Position numbers and translations under genes: made by a program. Shown one piece after another: positions 1-8,613 of a DNA stretch of 64,000 nucleotides. The DNA is from Bradyrhizobium genosp. L. GTDB taxonomy: Bacteria; Pseudomonadota; Alphaproteobacteria; Rhizobiales; Xanthobacteraceae. Position 1 is the first letter of the stretch. Each line of letters starts with the position of its first letter. The stretch spans positions 2,542,001 through 2,606,000 of the forward strand of contig NZ_CP061378.1 of NCBI RefSeq assembly GCF_015624485.1, written 5' to 3'. Below the pieces are notes generated by a model, which had not been told where the DNA came from, did no database searches, and saw only the letters and a list, made by a program, of their open reading frames with translations.

Positions 1-1
1 C

Positions 2-1282
2 CTTCCGGTCGCGATCGGCGGTCCGTCGGTCAGTGCCTGCCCGGACTACTATCCCTCATTCGACTACCTCCATGTTGGCGAACTCGGCGACGCCACCAAC
101 GAGCTGTTCAGGCGCCTGGCCGAGGACACCACGCGGCCGGAGCAGCAGGTGGTGCTGACGACCAAAGACCGCCTGCCGATGACGGAGTTTCCGCTGCCGG
201 CCTATGAGCTCGCCGAAACCAAGAAGTACTTTCTCGGCAGCATCCAGTTTTCCTCCGGCTGCCCCTATCAGTGCGAGTTCTGCGACATCCCGGGTCTCTA
301 CGGCCGCAATCCGCGCCTGAAAACGCCCCAACAGATCATCGCCGAGCTGGACAAGCTGCGTGCCTGCGGCGCGACCGATACGGTCTATTTCGTCGACGAC
401 AATTTCATCGGCAATCGCAAGGCCGCAAGCGAGCTGCTGCCACATCTGATCGCGTGGCAGAAGCGGACCGGCTACGTCACCCGGCTCGCCTGCGAGGCGA
501 CGCTCAACATCGCCAAGCGGCCGGAGATCCTGGAGAAGATGCGCGAGGCCTTCTTCGTCACGATCTTCGTCGGCATCGAGACGCCGGATCCGGATGCGCT
601 GAAGGCGATGCACAAGGACCAGAACATGATGGTCCCGATCCTGGAGGGCGTGCGCACCATCAATTCCTTCGGGATGGAGGTGGTCTCCGGCATCATCATG
701 GGGCTCGATACCGACAAGGCCGGGACCGGCGATGCGCTGTTGTCCTTCGTCGACGAGTCCCACATTCCGCTGTTGACCATCAATCTGCTGCAGGCGCTGC
801 CGAAGACGCCGCTGTGGGATCGCCTGGAAAAAGCGGGAAGGCTGATCGACGACGACAGCCGCGATTCCAACGTCCAGTTCCTGCTGCCGTATGACGAGGT
901 GGTCAGCTCCTGGCGCAAATGCATGGAGCTCGCCTACGAGCCTGCGAAGCTGTTTGCGCGCTACCAATACCAATGCGACTACACCTATGCCAACCGCATC
1001 AAGATGCCGGTCAGCCCGGAGATGAAGACCTGGCCCAATATCCGCCGCGGCCTGATCATGCTGCGCAACATCTTCTGGAAGGTCGGCGTGCTCGGCGACT
1101 ACAGGCGCGTGTTCTGGAAGTTCGCGCTGGGCCGGATCAAGCGCGGCGACATCGAAGGCCTGATCGGAGCGACTCTGGTCGCCCATCATCTGATCACCTT
1201 CGCGCGCGCCGCCTCGAGCGGGCGGCAGAATGCGTCGAACTACTCGCTTCGGCTGCGCGAGGCCTCCGTCCCCGCGGAATAG
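2..1282 (+). CDS. hpnP: Hopanoid C-2 methylase HpnP, B12-binding radical SAM (5' end cut off)
   Basis: The reading frame is open from the window edge, so the N-terminus lies outside. The first visible part (VAIGGPSVSACPDYYP, HVGELGDA) looks like the end of a cobalamin-binding domain. A radical SAM core follows, with the CX3CX2C cluster (CPYQCEFC, about nt 260-283) that binds a 4Fe-4S centre and SAM. The C-terminal part (FARYQYQCDYTYANR, then a basic tail) matches the DUF4070-type end of hopanoid methylases. In this family HpnP adds the C-2 methyl group to hopanoids. The adjoining hopanoid genes support this choice over other B12 radical SAM enzymes; HpnR (C-3 methylase) is the main alternative. 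In Rhodopseudomonas palustris hpnP is under EcfG control, but its promoter is not in this window. Confidence 0.85.
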   Translation, partial: LPVAIGGPSVSACPDYYPSFDYLHVGELGDATNELFRRLAEDTTRPEQQVVLTTKDRLPMTEFPLPAYELAETKKYFLGSIQFSSGCPYQCEFCDIPGLYGRNPRLKTPQQIIAELDKLRACGATDTVYFVDDNFIGNRKAASELLPHLIAWQKRTGYVTRLACEATLNIAKRPEILEKMREAFFVTIFVGIETPDPDALKAMHKDQNMMVPILEGVRTINSFGMEVVSGIIMGLDTDKAGTGDALLSFVDESHIPLLTINLLQALPKTPLWDRLEKAGRLIDDDSRDSNVQFLLPYDEVVSSWRKCMELAYEPAKLFARYQYQCDYTYANRIKMPVSPEMKTWPNIRRGLIMLRNIFWKVGVLGDYRRVFWKFALGRIKRGDIEGLIGATLVAHHLITFARAASSGRQNASNYSLRLREASVPAE

Positions 1283-1677
1283 CCGCAATCCCGGCCGCGC
1301 CGGTACTATGTCCCGTCCAGACGCCGTATCAGGGGCGCCGTATCAGGACCCCGTTCAGGACGCCTTGGGCTTGTGCGCGACGATCCGGCACGCCAGATCA
1401 CGGCAGTCGCGCCGAACAGCAAAAGGCGCCGGGGACGGTGCCGGAATGCGATACCTGAGTGTGGCAAATCAGATACTTGGCGACGGTATTCGACGGTTCC
1501 GGACCGATTTGGGCAAGCGGGCGCGCTTGCGAGCAAAGGGTCTGATCTGTAAAACCGGCGCCGGTCAATATTCGCGTGTTTTCAAGGACTAGCGCCGATC
1601 AACCGCGCTCGCGAGCCGCATCGCGCCACAAGACCCCAGCGAAACAGACTGCGCCGATTTCAGGAACTGGACAGGGC
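1283..1677. other. Intergenic, hpnP to RND exporter
   Basis: About 395 bases with no convincing gene. A short direct repeat (GCCGTATCAGG, twice near 1325-1348) is visible. No terminator with a U-tract and no clear promoter could be picked out. Candidate upstream starts for the next gene lie here (ATG at 1576), but the encoded stretch is low-complexity basic and I prefer the start at 1678. Confidence 0.5.
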
Positions 1678-4062
1678 ATGCTCGAAAAGAATTCCGAAAG
1701 TCAGGTCCACGTCGAGAAGGTCGAAGAGCCGCGCTCGGGGCCGAGCATCGCGTTCGGGATCGAACGGCTTGGCCTGATCCCGATGCGGGCGCCGATCCTG
1801 TCCTGCATCGTGCTCGTGCTGCTGTTGATCGGCGCCGTGTTCGGCGTGCACCGGATCAAAATCGACGACTCGCTGTCGCAGCTGTTCCGTTCCAACTCCA
1901 AGGACTACAAGCAGTATGAGGCGGTGACCAAGCGCTTCCCGGCGACCGAATTCGACGTCCTCGTCGTGGTCGAAGGCAAGACGCTGCTGGCGCGCGACAA
2001 TCTCGGCAAGCTGCGCGACATGGTCACCGATTTGCAACTCGTCGACGGAGTGCGCGGCCTGGTGTCGCTGTTCTCGGCGCGCCAGGCACCGGCGCCCGGC
2101 AAGCTGCCGGCGGCGCTGTTCCCGAACGAATTGCCGGAAGGCGACGCCTACGCCAAGTTCATCGAGACCGTCAAAAGCAACGAGATCATCCGCGGCAAGC
2201 TGTTGTCGGAGGACGGCACGCTGGCGCTGATCGTGCTGTCGCTCGATCCCGAGGTGGTCGGCAGCAACAAGCTCTCGACGGCTGTCGGCGACATCAGAAA
2301 GATCATGGCCGACGATCTCTCCGGCAGCGGGCTCAATGCCCAGCTCTCCGGCGTGCCGGTGATGCAGCTCGAGATCCGCAACGCGGTCGAGCGCGACGGC
2401 CTGACCTACAACATCCTCGGCATCCTCGCCGGCTGCATCATCGCCATCATCTTCTTCCGCAAGATCTCCTTTATGGTGGCGGCGGCGTTCCCGCCGATGA
2501 TCGCGATCCTGCTTGCGCTCGGCGGCCTCGGCTGGGCCAATTTCAATCTCAACATGTTCCTCAACGTGATGACGCCGCTCATCATGGTGATCAGCTTCTC
2601 CGATTCGATGCAGCTGACATTCGCGGCGCGCGACCGGCTGATCGCGGGCCAGGACAAGTTCACCGCGTTCAAGAACGCGGTGCTGGTGGTCGGCCCGGCC
2701 TGCGTGCTGACCCACGGCACGGCGGGCATTTCCTTCATCGCGCTGCAATTCTCGGATTCCGACCTGATCCGCAAGTTCGGCGAAGCCGGGCTTGCGGCCA
2801 CCATCATCGCGCTGGTCGCGGTGCTCTCGCTGGTGCCGGTGTTCGGCATCCTGCTGGTGCGCAACGAGAAGGTCTTTGCGGTCAAGTTCCAGAGCGCCGA
2901 TGCCGGCGTGCAGGCGCTGCGCAATTTCTGCTACTGGATCGCGGTGCGCATGGTCGGCCGTCCCGGGCTGTTCAGCCTGATCGCGCTTGTGATCGTCGGC
3001 AGCCTCGGCGTCGTCTATGCCAATCTGCAGCCGCGCTACCGGCTGGCCGACCAGGTGCCGGACAAGCGGCAGGCGGTGGCGGCATCGAACCGGCTCGACG
3101 CCAAGCTGACCGGCGCCAATCCGATCGACGTGCTGATCGAATTCCCCAAGGGCGCCTCGCTCTACGCACCGGAGACGCTGAACACGATCGCCGATGTCCA
3201 TGCCATGGTGGAGAAGAGCGCCGGCGTCGGCAACGTCTGGTCGCTGGAGACCCTGCGCCGCTGGCTGGCGGAGAAGGCCGGCACCAGCGACGTCAACACG
3301 CTCAAGGAATATGTCGACCTGATCCCCGAACATCTGGTGCGCCGCTTCATCGACAAGGCCCAGGACGCGGTGGTGGTGTCGGGCCGCGTGCCCGACCTCG
3401 ATTCCAGCCAGCTTCTCCCGGTGGTCGAGAAGCTCGATCACGAGCTCGACAAGGTCCGCGCCGAGCATCCCGGCTACGAGATCGCGGTCACCGGACTTTC
3501 GGCCATTGCGGCGCGCAACAGCGCCAGCATGATCGAGAAGCTCAACCGCGGGCTGACCGTCGAATTCGCGCTGGTCGCGATCTTCATCGGGCTCGCGTTC
3601 CGCTCGGTCGTGGTGATGTTCTCCTGCATCCTGCCCGGCATCTTCCCCGTGGTGCTGTCGGGCACCGTGCTCTATCTGCTCGGCGAGGGGCTGCAGTTCG
3701 CCAGCGTCGTGGCGCTCACGGTCTCGTTCGGCCTGGGCCTCAGCGCCACCATCCACTTCCTCAACCGCCTGCGGCTGGAGACCAAGCCCGGCGTCACGCC
3801 GGAGCTCGCGGTGGAGCGTGCCACCGTGCTGGTCGGCCCGGCGCTGATCCTGACCACGGTGGTGCTGGCCTGCGGCCTCGTCGTCACCGTGTTCTCCGAC
3901 CTGCCGTCGCTGCGGCTATTCGGCTGGCTCAGCGCGTTCTCGATGGTCGCAGCCCTGGTCGCGGATCTCTTCATCCTGCGGCCGACCTCGATGTTCCTGA
4001 TCAACCTGTCGCAAAGGCTTCGCGGCAAGCCGGGGCAACCCGCGCCGATCGAAAAGGCCTGA
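1678..4062 (+). CDS. MMPL/RND-family exporter, HpnN-like paralogue
   Basis: A 794-residue integral membrane protein with the duplicated RND/MMPL layout. TM1 lies near residues 37-57 (start ILSCIVLVLLLIG). A periplasmic domain follows, then a five-helix bundle (about nt 2400-2870), a second single helix near 2965-3020 with its periplasmic domain, and a second bundle (3550-3990). The family includes HpnN and other lipid exporters. Lying directly after hpnP, and with the same architecture as hpnN at 14042, it may move hopanoids or another lipid; the substrate is inferred. I chose the ATG at 1678 because homologous-looking sequence begins there; an in-frame ATG exists at 1576. A strong bidirectional terminator follows the stop. 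Confidence 0.75.
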   Translation: MLEKNSESQVHVEKVEEPRSGPSIAFGIERLGLIPMRAPILSCIVLVLLLIGAVFGVHRIKIDDSLSQLFRSNSKDYKQYEAVTKRFPATEFDVLVVVEGKTLLARDNLGKLRDMVTDLQLVDGVRGLVSLFSARQAPAPGKLPAALFPNELPEGDAYAKFIETVKSNEIIRGKLLSEDGTLALIVLSLDPEVVGSNKLSTAVGDIRKIMADDLSGSGLNAQLSGVPVMQLEIRNAVERDGLTYNILGILAGCIIAIIFFRKISFMVAAAFPPMIAILLALGGLGWANFNLNMFLNVMTPLIMVISFSDSMQLTFAARDRLIAGQDKFTAFKNAVLVVGPACVLTHGTAGISFIALQFSDSDLIRKFGEAGLAATIIALVAVLSLVPVFGILLVRNEKVFAVKFQSADAGVQALRNFCYWIAVRMVGRPGLFSLIALVIVGSLGVVYANLQPRYRLADQVPDKRQAVAASNRLDAKLTGANPIDVLIEFPKGASLYAPETLNTIADVHAMVEKSAGVGNVWSLETLRRWLAEKAGTSDVNTLKEYVDLIPEHLVRRFIDKAQDAVVVSGRVPDLDSSQLLPVVEKLDHELDKVRAEHPGYEIAVTGLSAIAARNSASMIEKLNRGLTVEFALVAIFIGLAFRSVVVMFSCILPGIFPVVLSGTVLYLLGEGLQFASVVALTVSFGLGLSATIHFLNRLRLETKPGVTPELAVERATVLVGPALILTTVVLACGLVVTVFSDLPSLRLFGWLSAFSMVAALVADLFILRPTSMFLINLSQRLRGKPGQPAPIEKA

Positions 4063-4075
4063 TCTCCGGACAATG

Positions 4076-4116
4076 AAAAAGGCCCGGTTCCGAGATCATC
4101 GGAACCGGGCCTTTTT
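4076..4116. terminator. Bidirectional rho-independent terminator
   Basis: A perfect 17-base inverted repeat (arms 4076-4092 and 4100-4116, 7-base loop) with an A-tract on one side and a T-tract on the other. It separates the + strand exporter from the convergent - strand gene and can stop transcription from both. Confidence 0.93.
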
Positions 4117-4141
4117 GCTGTAAGCCGGTGAGGGGCGAACC

Positions 4142-4660
4142 TCAGCTCTTCGTCATCGTGATCGTGACGCCGCGGATCTCGCCCTTGGAGTCGATCTGCA
4201 CGACCTGCTTGGAGCCGTTGGTCTGCAGGTTCAAATTCGCGGCAAAGCCCGAAGCCTCGACGAACACGTCGATGCGGCCGCCGCCGGCGGTGCCCTGCAG
4301 ATTGCCGAAGATGTTGCGGCTCGCCTCGCTCCAGTTGCCGGAGATGCGATCGCCCTGGCTGGTGACGTCGCTGGAGAGGTCGAACTTGTAGCTGTCGCTG
4401 GCGCAATGCAGGGTCTGCTTCAAAGCCATGCCCGACGGGGCGACCTTGTAGTCCGCCTTGCAACGAATGCGTTCAGTGGTGCCGTTGGACAACGCGACCG
4501 TGCCCGTTCCGGCCCACGACCCGGCAAAGCCGGCGAACGGACCCGTGGACTGGGCGTGGCCCGCGGAGGCGGACAGCATCAATGCGGCGCCGACGCAAGC
4601 CAACTTGAGGGCCTGGCCAGAAAGGCTGGAACCAAACAGTTTCATCGTGAATTTTCCCAT
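4142..4660 (-). CDS. Small secreted protein of unknown function
   Basis: 172 residues with a Sec signal peptide (hydrophobic stretch LACVGAALMLSASAG, likely cleavage after GHAQ). The mature part starts FAGFAGSWAGTGTVALSNG and is rich in beta-type, Gly/Thr/Ser segments, with Cys in IRCKADY and LHCASD. This resembles a small lipocalin-like or beta-barrel periplasmic fold, but I do not recognise a named family. Two ATGs, at 4660 and 4645, are possible starts; the second has a slightly better purine-rich upstream. It is convergent with the exporter across the terminator. Confidence 0.75.
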   Translation of the reverse strand: MGKFTMKLFGSSLSGQALKLACVGAALMLSASAGHAQSTGPFAGFAGSWAGTGTVALSNGTTERIRCKADYKVAPSGMALKQTLHCASDSYKFDLSSDVTSQGDRISGNWSEASRNIFGNLQGTAGGGRIDVFVEASGFAANLNLQTNGSKQVVQIDSKGEIRGVTITMTKS

Positions 4661-5050
4661 GAAAATCAGCGCTTCTTGAGAGCCGAGAAAGCGCCTCGCC
4701 GCATCGAAGGTTTAGTGTCACCGCAGTATGTTAGGTTCAAACGACAGGACTGTGTGGGCGCCGCCGTCCGTGCGGCGCGGAATCAAGTCCGTCGGCGCGA
4801 TGCGGCATCTAGCTTTGCGCAGGCGTTGCCCGCAATCGCCCGAACGCGTGCTGCGCAAGAGAATAAATAAATGTTTTGGATCAATAGCTTGGTCGGGGGT
4901 TTACAGCGTCGCAAATTTAGCCGCATTTAGCGGTCCTTGTGTCAGTCCGTTGCTGCTTTAAGCCGCGTCTACATCCCCCAAATCTGACCCGGTCATGCCG
5001 AAGCGCTTTTTCGGGGTCAGATTCTCTGCTGTCGGAAACGAAGGAATACA
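4661..5050. other. Intergenic region between divergent small secreted-protein genes
   Basis: About 390 bases, more AT-rich than the surroundings (notably 4855-4900). It must contain the promoters of both flanking genes. The only structured element I can see is the inverted repeat at 4981-5023, listed separately. Confidence 0.5.
4981..5023. promoter_or_regulatory. Nested inverted repeat upstream of Cys-rich secreted protein
   Basis: AATCTGACCC (4981-4990) is repeated inverted as GGGTCAGATT (5014-5023). A second hairpin is nested inside it (CCGAA / TTCGG). It ends 27 bases before the start codon of the next gene, so it would lie in the leader or at the promoter. It could be an operator or an RNA hairpin controlling translation; the role is inferred. 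Confidence 0.4.
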
Positions 5051-5287
5051 ATGCGTAAATTTGTCCTGGCTTTCGCCCTGTTGTCGATCCCGCTTTCATC
5101 GAGCGCATTCGCTCAGCAAGAGCAGCGTGGCACGGCCGAGGAGCAGAAGGCCTGCACGCGCGACGTCCAGCGCCACTGCCGCGCCGTGATCGATCAGGGC
5201 GATTTCACCATTCTCGCCTGCCTGCAACAGAACCGCGCCAAGATCAGCTCCGCCTGCGACGCGGTGCTGAAATCCCACGGCCAGTAA
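5051..5287 (+). CDS. Small secreted cysteine-rich protein
   Basis: 78 residues. A clear signal peptide (FVLAFALLSIPLSSSAFA, cut before QQEQR) is followed by a 55-residue mature chain with four Cys (KACTRDVQRHC, LACLQQNR, SSACDAV). The spacing recalls the Cys-rich GLG1-type repeat found in other short bacterial secreted proteins. Two disulfides are likely. A good Shine-Dalgarno (AAGGAA) sits just before the ATG. Function unknown. Confidence 0.8.
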   Translation: MRKFVLAFALLSIPLSSSAFAQQEQRGTAEEQKACTRDVQRHCRAVIDQGDFTILACLQQNRAKISSACDAVLKSHGQ

Positions 5288-5325
5288 GGCCGCAATTCGG
5301 GTCTCCAGGAACCGTTAGCCAAGCT

Positions 5326-5353
5326 CCGCGGCCGGCATCCGTGCCGGCCGCGG
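5326..5353. other. Strong GC hairpin upstream of hpnC
   Basis: Perfect 12-base arms (CCGCGGCCGGCA and its complement) around a 4-base loop (TCCG). There is no T-tract, so it is not a standard intrinsic terminator. It lies between the Cys-rich gene and the candidate hpnC promoter at 5382-5410. Confidence 0.6.
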
Positions 5354-5381
5354 CCATGCATGGCGACGGTCACAGATGGCA

Positions 5382-5410
5382 TTGGTTTTGGTGGCGTATT
5401 CCCCTATATG
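5382..5410 (+). promoter_or_regulatory. Candidate sigma-70 promoter for the hpnC operon
   Basis: TTGGTT (5382-5387), a 17-base spacer, then TATATG (5405-5410), 72 bases before the hpnC start. The -10 is flanked by CCCC and GGGG. Fit to the housekeeping consensus is moderate; no mapping data. Confidence 0.4.
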
Positions 5411-5481
5411 GGGCTCGCAAATCCCTCGCACGCGCCCCGACCATTCGCGCCTGCGTCAGAACCCGTGCAGCCAAAATTCCA

Positions 5482-6360
5482 ATGACCACCGCGAGCGACC
5501 TGCGATCCGGCAAGACCCACCGCGACGAGAATTTCCCGGTCGCGTCGTGGATCATTCATCCGCAGCATCGCGGCCTGATCCTGGCCTTCTATAATTTCGT
5601 CCGCACCGCCGACGACATCGCCGACCACGCCACCCTGCCGGCGGAGGAGAAGCTGCGCTATCTCGACCTCATGGAGGCTGAGTTGCTCGGCAACGGCGAC
5701 ACCCAGAAAGAGGCCGTCACGCTGCGCCGCGCCTTCGCCGAGCGCGGAATGCCGCCGCGGCATGCGCTCGACGTGCTGGTCGCGTTCCGCATGGATGTCA
5801 CCAAGCTGCGCTACGAGACCTGGGACGACGTGATCGACTATTGCCGGTATTCGGCGATGCCGGTCGGCCGCTTCATGCTCGACGTGCATGGCGAGGATAT
5901 CTCGACCTGGGCCGCCTCGGACGCGTTGTGCGCCGGGCTGCAGATCAACAACCATCTGCAGGATTGCGGCAAGGATTTTCGTAATCTGAACCGCGTCTAC
6001 CTGCCGCGCGATGCGCTGGCCGCGTCCGGCGCGACGGTCGAGATGCTCGGCGAGGCGAAGTCGCCACCGGCCCTGCTCAAATGCCTGCAGGCGCTCGCGG
6101 TGCGCACCGAGACGCTGCTCGAGGACAGCAGGTCGCTCGCCGCCGAGGTGAAGGATTTCAGGCTCGGCCTCGAGATCTCGGTGATCCAGGCCTTTGCCGA
6201 CAAGATCGTCGGCCTGCTGAAGGTGCGCGATCCGCTCAGCGAGCGCGTCCATTTGAGCCCGGTCGAACTGCTGCTGCAGAGCCTCGGTGGCGTCGCCGGC
6301 GAGACCGCCCGCCGCGCCGTCGGGCGCCGCGCGGCGGCCAAGACGGCGGCCGGCGCATGA
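5482..6360 (+). CDS. hpnC: Hydroxysqualene synthase HpnC
   Basis: 292 residues, trans-isoprenyl diphosphate synthase/squalene synthase fold. The first Asp-rich motif is in NFVRTADDIADH and the second region is NHLQDCGKDFRNL. In the HpnCDE route HpnC converts presqualene diphosphate to hydroxysqualene. I chose the ATG at 5482 (MTTASDLRSGK), since it gives the usual family length; the upstream frame back to 5341 is not protein-like. It overlaps hpnD by ATGA, so the two are translationally coupled. Assignment as HpnC rather than HpnD rests on gene order and on the shorter, more divergent second Asp motif. Confidence 0.9.
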   Translation: MTTASDLRSGKTHRDENFPVASWIIHPQHRGLILAFYNFVRTADDIADHATLPAEEKLRYLDLMEAELLGNGDTQKEAVTLRRAFAERGMPPRHALDVLVAFRMDVTKLRYETWDDVIDYCRYSAMPVGRFMLDVHGEDISTWAASDALCAGLQINNHLQDCGKDFRNLNRVYLPRDALAASGATVEMLGEAKSPPALLKCLQALAVRTETLLEDSRSLAAEVKDFRLGLEISVIQAFADKIVGLLKVRDPLSERVHLSPVELLLQSLGGVAGETARRAVGRRAAAKTAAGA

Positions 6361-7196
6361 GCGTCGAGGCGGCGGCCAACGCAGCGGATTACAACAGCAC
6401 CGCGTCCGGCAGCTCGTTCTATGCCGCGATGCGCATCCTGCCGCGCGCGCAGCGCGACGCCATGTTCCAGATCTACAGCTTCTGCCGGCAGGTCGACGAC
6501 ATCGCCGATTCCGACGGCCCGCGCCCGGAGCGGCTGGCCGCGTTGCAGCGATGGCGTGACGACATCGACGCGCTCTATGCCGGCCATCCGCCCGACAGGC
6601 TGAGGGACACCGCCGCCTCGGTGAAGACGTTCAACCTGAAGCGCGAGGATTTCCTCGCCATCGTCGACGGCATGGAGATGGACGTGCCGCAGGACATCCG
6701 TGCGCCCGACCTCGCCACGCTCGACCTCTATTGCGACCGGGTCGCGAGCGCGGTGGGCCGGCTGTCGGTGCGGGTGTTCGGCCTGCCCGAGGAGGATGGC
6801 ATCCAGCTCGCCCATCACCTCGGCCGCGCGCTGCAACTCACCAACATCCTGCGCGACATCGACGAGGATGCCGGCCTCGGCCGGCTCTATCTGCCGCGCG
6901 AATGGCTCTGGCACGCCGGCATCACCAACAATGATCCGGCCCGCGTGACGGCTGACCGCAATCTTCCGAAAGTGTGTGCGCCGCTCGCCGAGCGCGCCAA
7001 GATGCATTTCCAGAAGTCCGACGAGATCATGAAACGCAATTCGCGTCGCGCCGTGCGCGCGCCGCGGATCATGTCGAAATACTACCGCGCGATCCTCGAC
7101 CTGTTGATTGCACGCGGCTTCGCCGCACCGCGCACACCGGTGCGTGTCTCCAAGGCCGCCAAGATCGGCATCCTGCTTCGTTACGCGATCATCTGA
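6357..7196 (+). CDS. hpnD: Presqualene diphosphate synthase HpnD
   Basis: 279 residues, squalene/phytoene synthase family. The two Asp-rich metal-binding motifs are clear: YSFCRQVDDIADSD near the N-terminus and ILRDIDEDAGLGRLYLP in the middle. HpnD joins two farnesyl diphosphates to presqualene diphosphate, the first committed step toward hopanoids. Its ATG overlaps the hpnC stop (ATGA, 6357-6360), and its TGA shares one base with the hpnE start (TGATG), so hpnC-hpnD-hpnE is one tightly coupled message. Confidence 0.93.
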   Translation: MSVEAAANAADYNSTASGSSFYAAMRILPRAQRDAMFQIYSFCRQVDDIADSDGPRPERLAALQRWRDDIDALYAGHPPDRLRDTAASVKTFNLKREDFLAIVDGMEMDVPQDIRAPDLATLDLYCDRVASAVGRLSVRVFGLPEEDGIQLAHHLGRALQLTNILRDIDEDAGLGRLYLPREWLWHAGITNNDPARVTADRNLPKVCAPLAERAKMHFQKSDEIMKRNSRRAVRAPRIMSKYYRAILDLLIARGFAAPRTPVRVSKAAKIGILLRYAII

Positions 7197-8446
7197 TGCA
7201 AAACACCGTTCATATCATCGGCGCCGGTATTTCCGGCCTCTCGGCCGCCGTGCGGCTCGCCAACGGCGGCACCATGGTCGCCGTCCACGAGGCGACGCAA
7301 CAGGCCGGCGGCCGCTGCCGATCCTATTTCGACGCCGCCACTAACCTCACCATCGACAATGGCAACCATCTCCTGCTGTCGGGCAACCGTCACGCGCTGA
7401 GCTATGCGCGTTCGATCGGCACCGAGGCCGGGCTGGTCGGACCGGCCAGCGCGCAGTTTCCGTTCGTCGATCTCAGGACCGGCCAGCGCTGGCAGCTCGA
7501 CCTCGGCTCGAGCCGCCTGCCGCTCTGGGTGTTCGACGAAGCGCGCCGCGTCCCCGACACCAGCTTGCGCGACTATCTCGCGCTGGCGCCGCTGGCCTGG
7601 GCCGGCACCGACAAGCTGGTCGGCAACACCATTCCCTGCAAGGGCACGCTGTATGACCGCCTGGTGCAGCCGCTGCTGCTCGCCGCCCTCAACGTCGATC
7701 CGCCGGAAGGCTCGGCCGGGCTCGCCGGCGCCATCGTGCGCGAGACGCTGCTGGCGGGCGGGCAGGCCTGCCGTCCGCTGATTGCGCGCGACGGCCTGAG
7801 CTCGGTGCTGATCGAGCCCGCCGTGAAGCAGTTGCAGGAGCGCGGCCACAGCGTCCAGTTCGGCCATGAGCTGCGCGCCTTCGCGATGGCGGGCGATCGC
7901 GTCGGTGAGCTCGATTTCGGCGGCGGGGACACGATCGCGCTGGCCGATGGCGATGCCGTCGTGCTCGCGGTGCCGCCGCGCGCAGCGGCGTCGCTGCTGC
8001 CGGGCCTGAAAACGCCGTCCAAGTTCCGCGCCATCGTGAATGCGCATTTCCGCATCGATCCGCCGCGGGACGCCGCGCCGATCCTCGGCGTCGTCGGCGG
8101 CCTCGTGGAATGGCTGTTCGCGTTCCCGCAGCGGCTGTCGGTGACGATCTCGAATGGCGATCGCCTGGTCGACATGCCGCGCGAGGAGCTGGCGCAAGCG
8201 ATCTGGCGCGACGTCTGCAAGGCCGCGGGCGTTTCCGGCGAGCTGCCGCCCTGGCAGATCGTGCGCGAGCGCCGTGCCACATTTGAGGCCACGCCGGAGC
8301 AGAACTCCTTACGTCCGGGGCCTGAAACGAGCCAAAAAAACCTGTTTCTCGCCGGCGACTGGACTGCTACCGGGTTGCCGGCAACCATCGAGGGATCGGT
8401 GCGGTCGGGTGATCGCGCCGCCGATCTGGTTCTCGCCAGACGCTAG
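7196..8446 (+). CDS. hpnE: Hydroxysqualene dehydroxylase HpnE (FAD-dependent)
   Basis: 416 residues, amine-oxidase/phytoene-desaturase-like flavoprotein. The N-terminal dinucleotide-binding motif reads IIGAGISGLSAA, with a second conserved stretch QQAGGRCRSYFD. The C-terminal FAD-contact region is LFLAGDWTATGLPATIEGSVRSG. HpnE reduces hydroxysqualene to squalene, the substrate of the cyclase encoded next. The start at 7196 overlaps the hpnD stop by one base. Confidence 0.92.
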   Translation: MQNTVHIIGAGISGLSAAVRLANGGTMVAVHEATQQAGGRCRSYFDAATNLTIDNGNHLLLSGNRHALSYARSIGTEAGLVGPASAQFPFVDLRTGQRWQLDLGSSRLPLWVFDEARRVPDTSLRDYLALAPLAWAGTDKLVGNTIPCKGTLYDRLVQPLLLAALNVDPPEGSAGLAGAIVRETLLAGGQACRPLIARDGLSSVLIEPAVKQLQERGHSVQFGHELRAFAMAGDRVGELDFGGGDTIALADGDAVVLAVPPRAAASLLPGLKTPSKFRAIVNAHFRIDPPRDAAPILGVVGGLVEWLFAFPQRLSVTISNGDRLVDMPREELAQAIWRDVCKAAGVSGELPPWQIVRERRATFEATPEQNSLRPGPETSQKNLFLAGDWTATGLPATIEGSVRSGDRAADLVLARR

Positions 8447-8490
8447 AGCCCTTTCCGTACCGATCAAATCGGGATGGGGTTCTGGATTTA

Positions 8491-8545
8491 GTTTGACGCG
8501 TTTTCTTCACGCGAACCGGTGTCCACTTCGCTCGAAAACGCTCTG
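8491..8545. repeat. Dispersed palindromic repeat (GCGTTTTC type)
   Basis: The GACGCGTTTTCTTCACGCG and CGCTCGAAAACGCTCT segments form an imperfect inverted repeat around ACCGGTGTCCACTT. This type is common in intergenic regions of Bradyrhizobium and relatives. It lies between hpnE and shc, so it would be transcribed within the operon if there is no break there. Confidence 0.7.
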
Positions 8546-8613
8546 GATTTGACCTGTTGCAGCGACGCCGGCTCCGTGTGAGCCGGCCCGCGATGAAGAG
8601 GATATCGAGCGAA

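Noticed and set aside
1660..3756. 698-codon open frame on the minus strand
   Set aside because: Antisense shadow of the MMPL exporter with the same biased composition; no domain, no ribosome-binding site.
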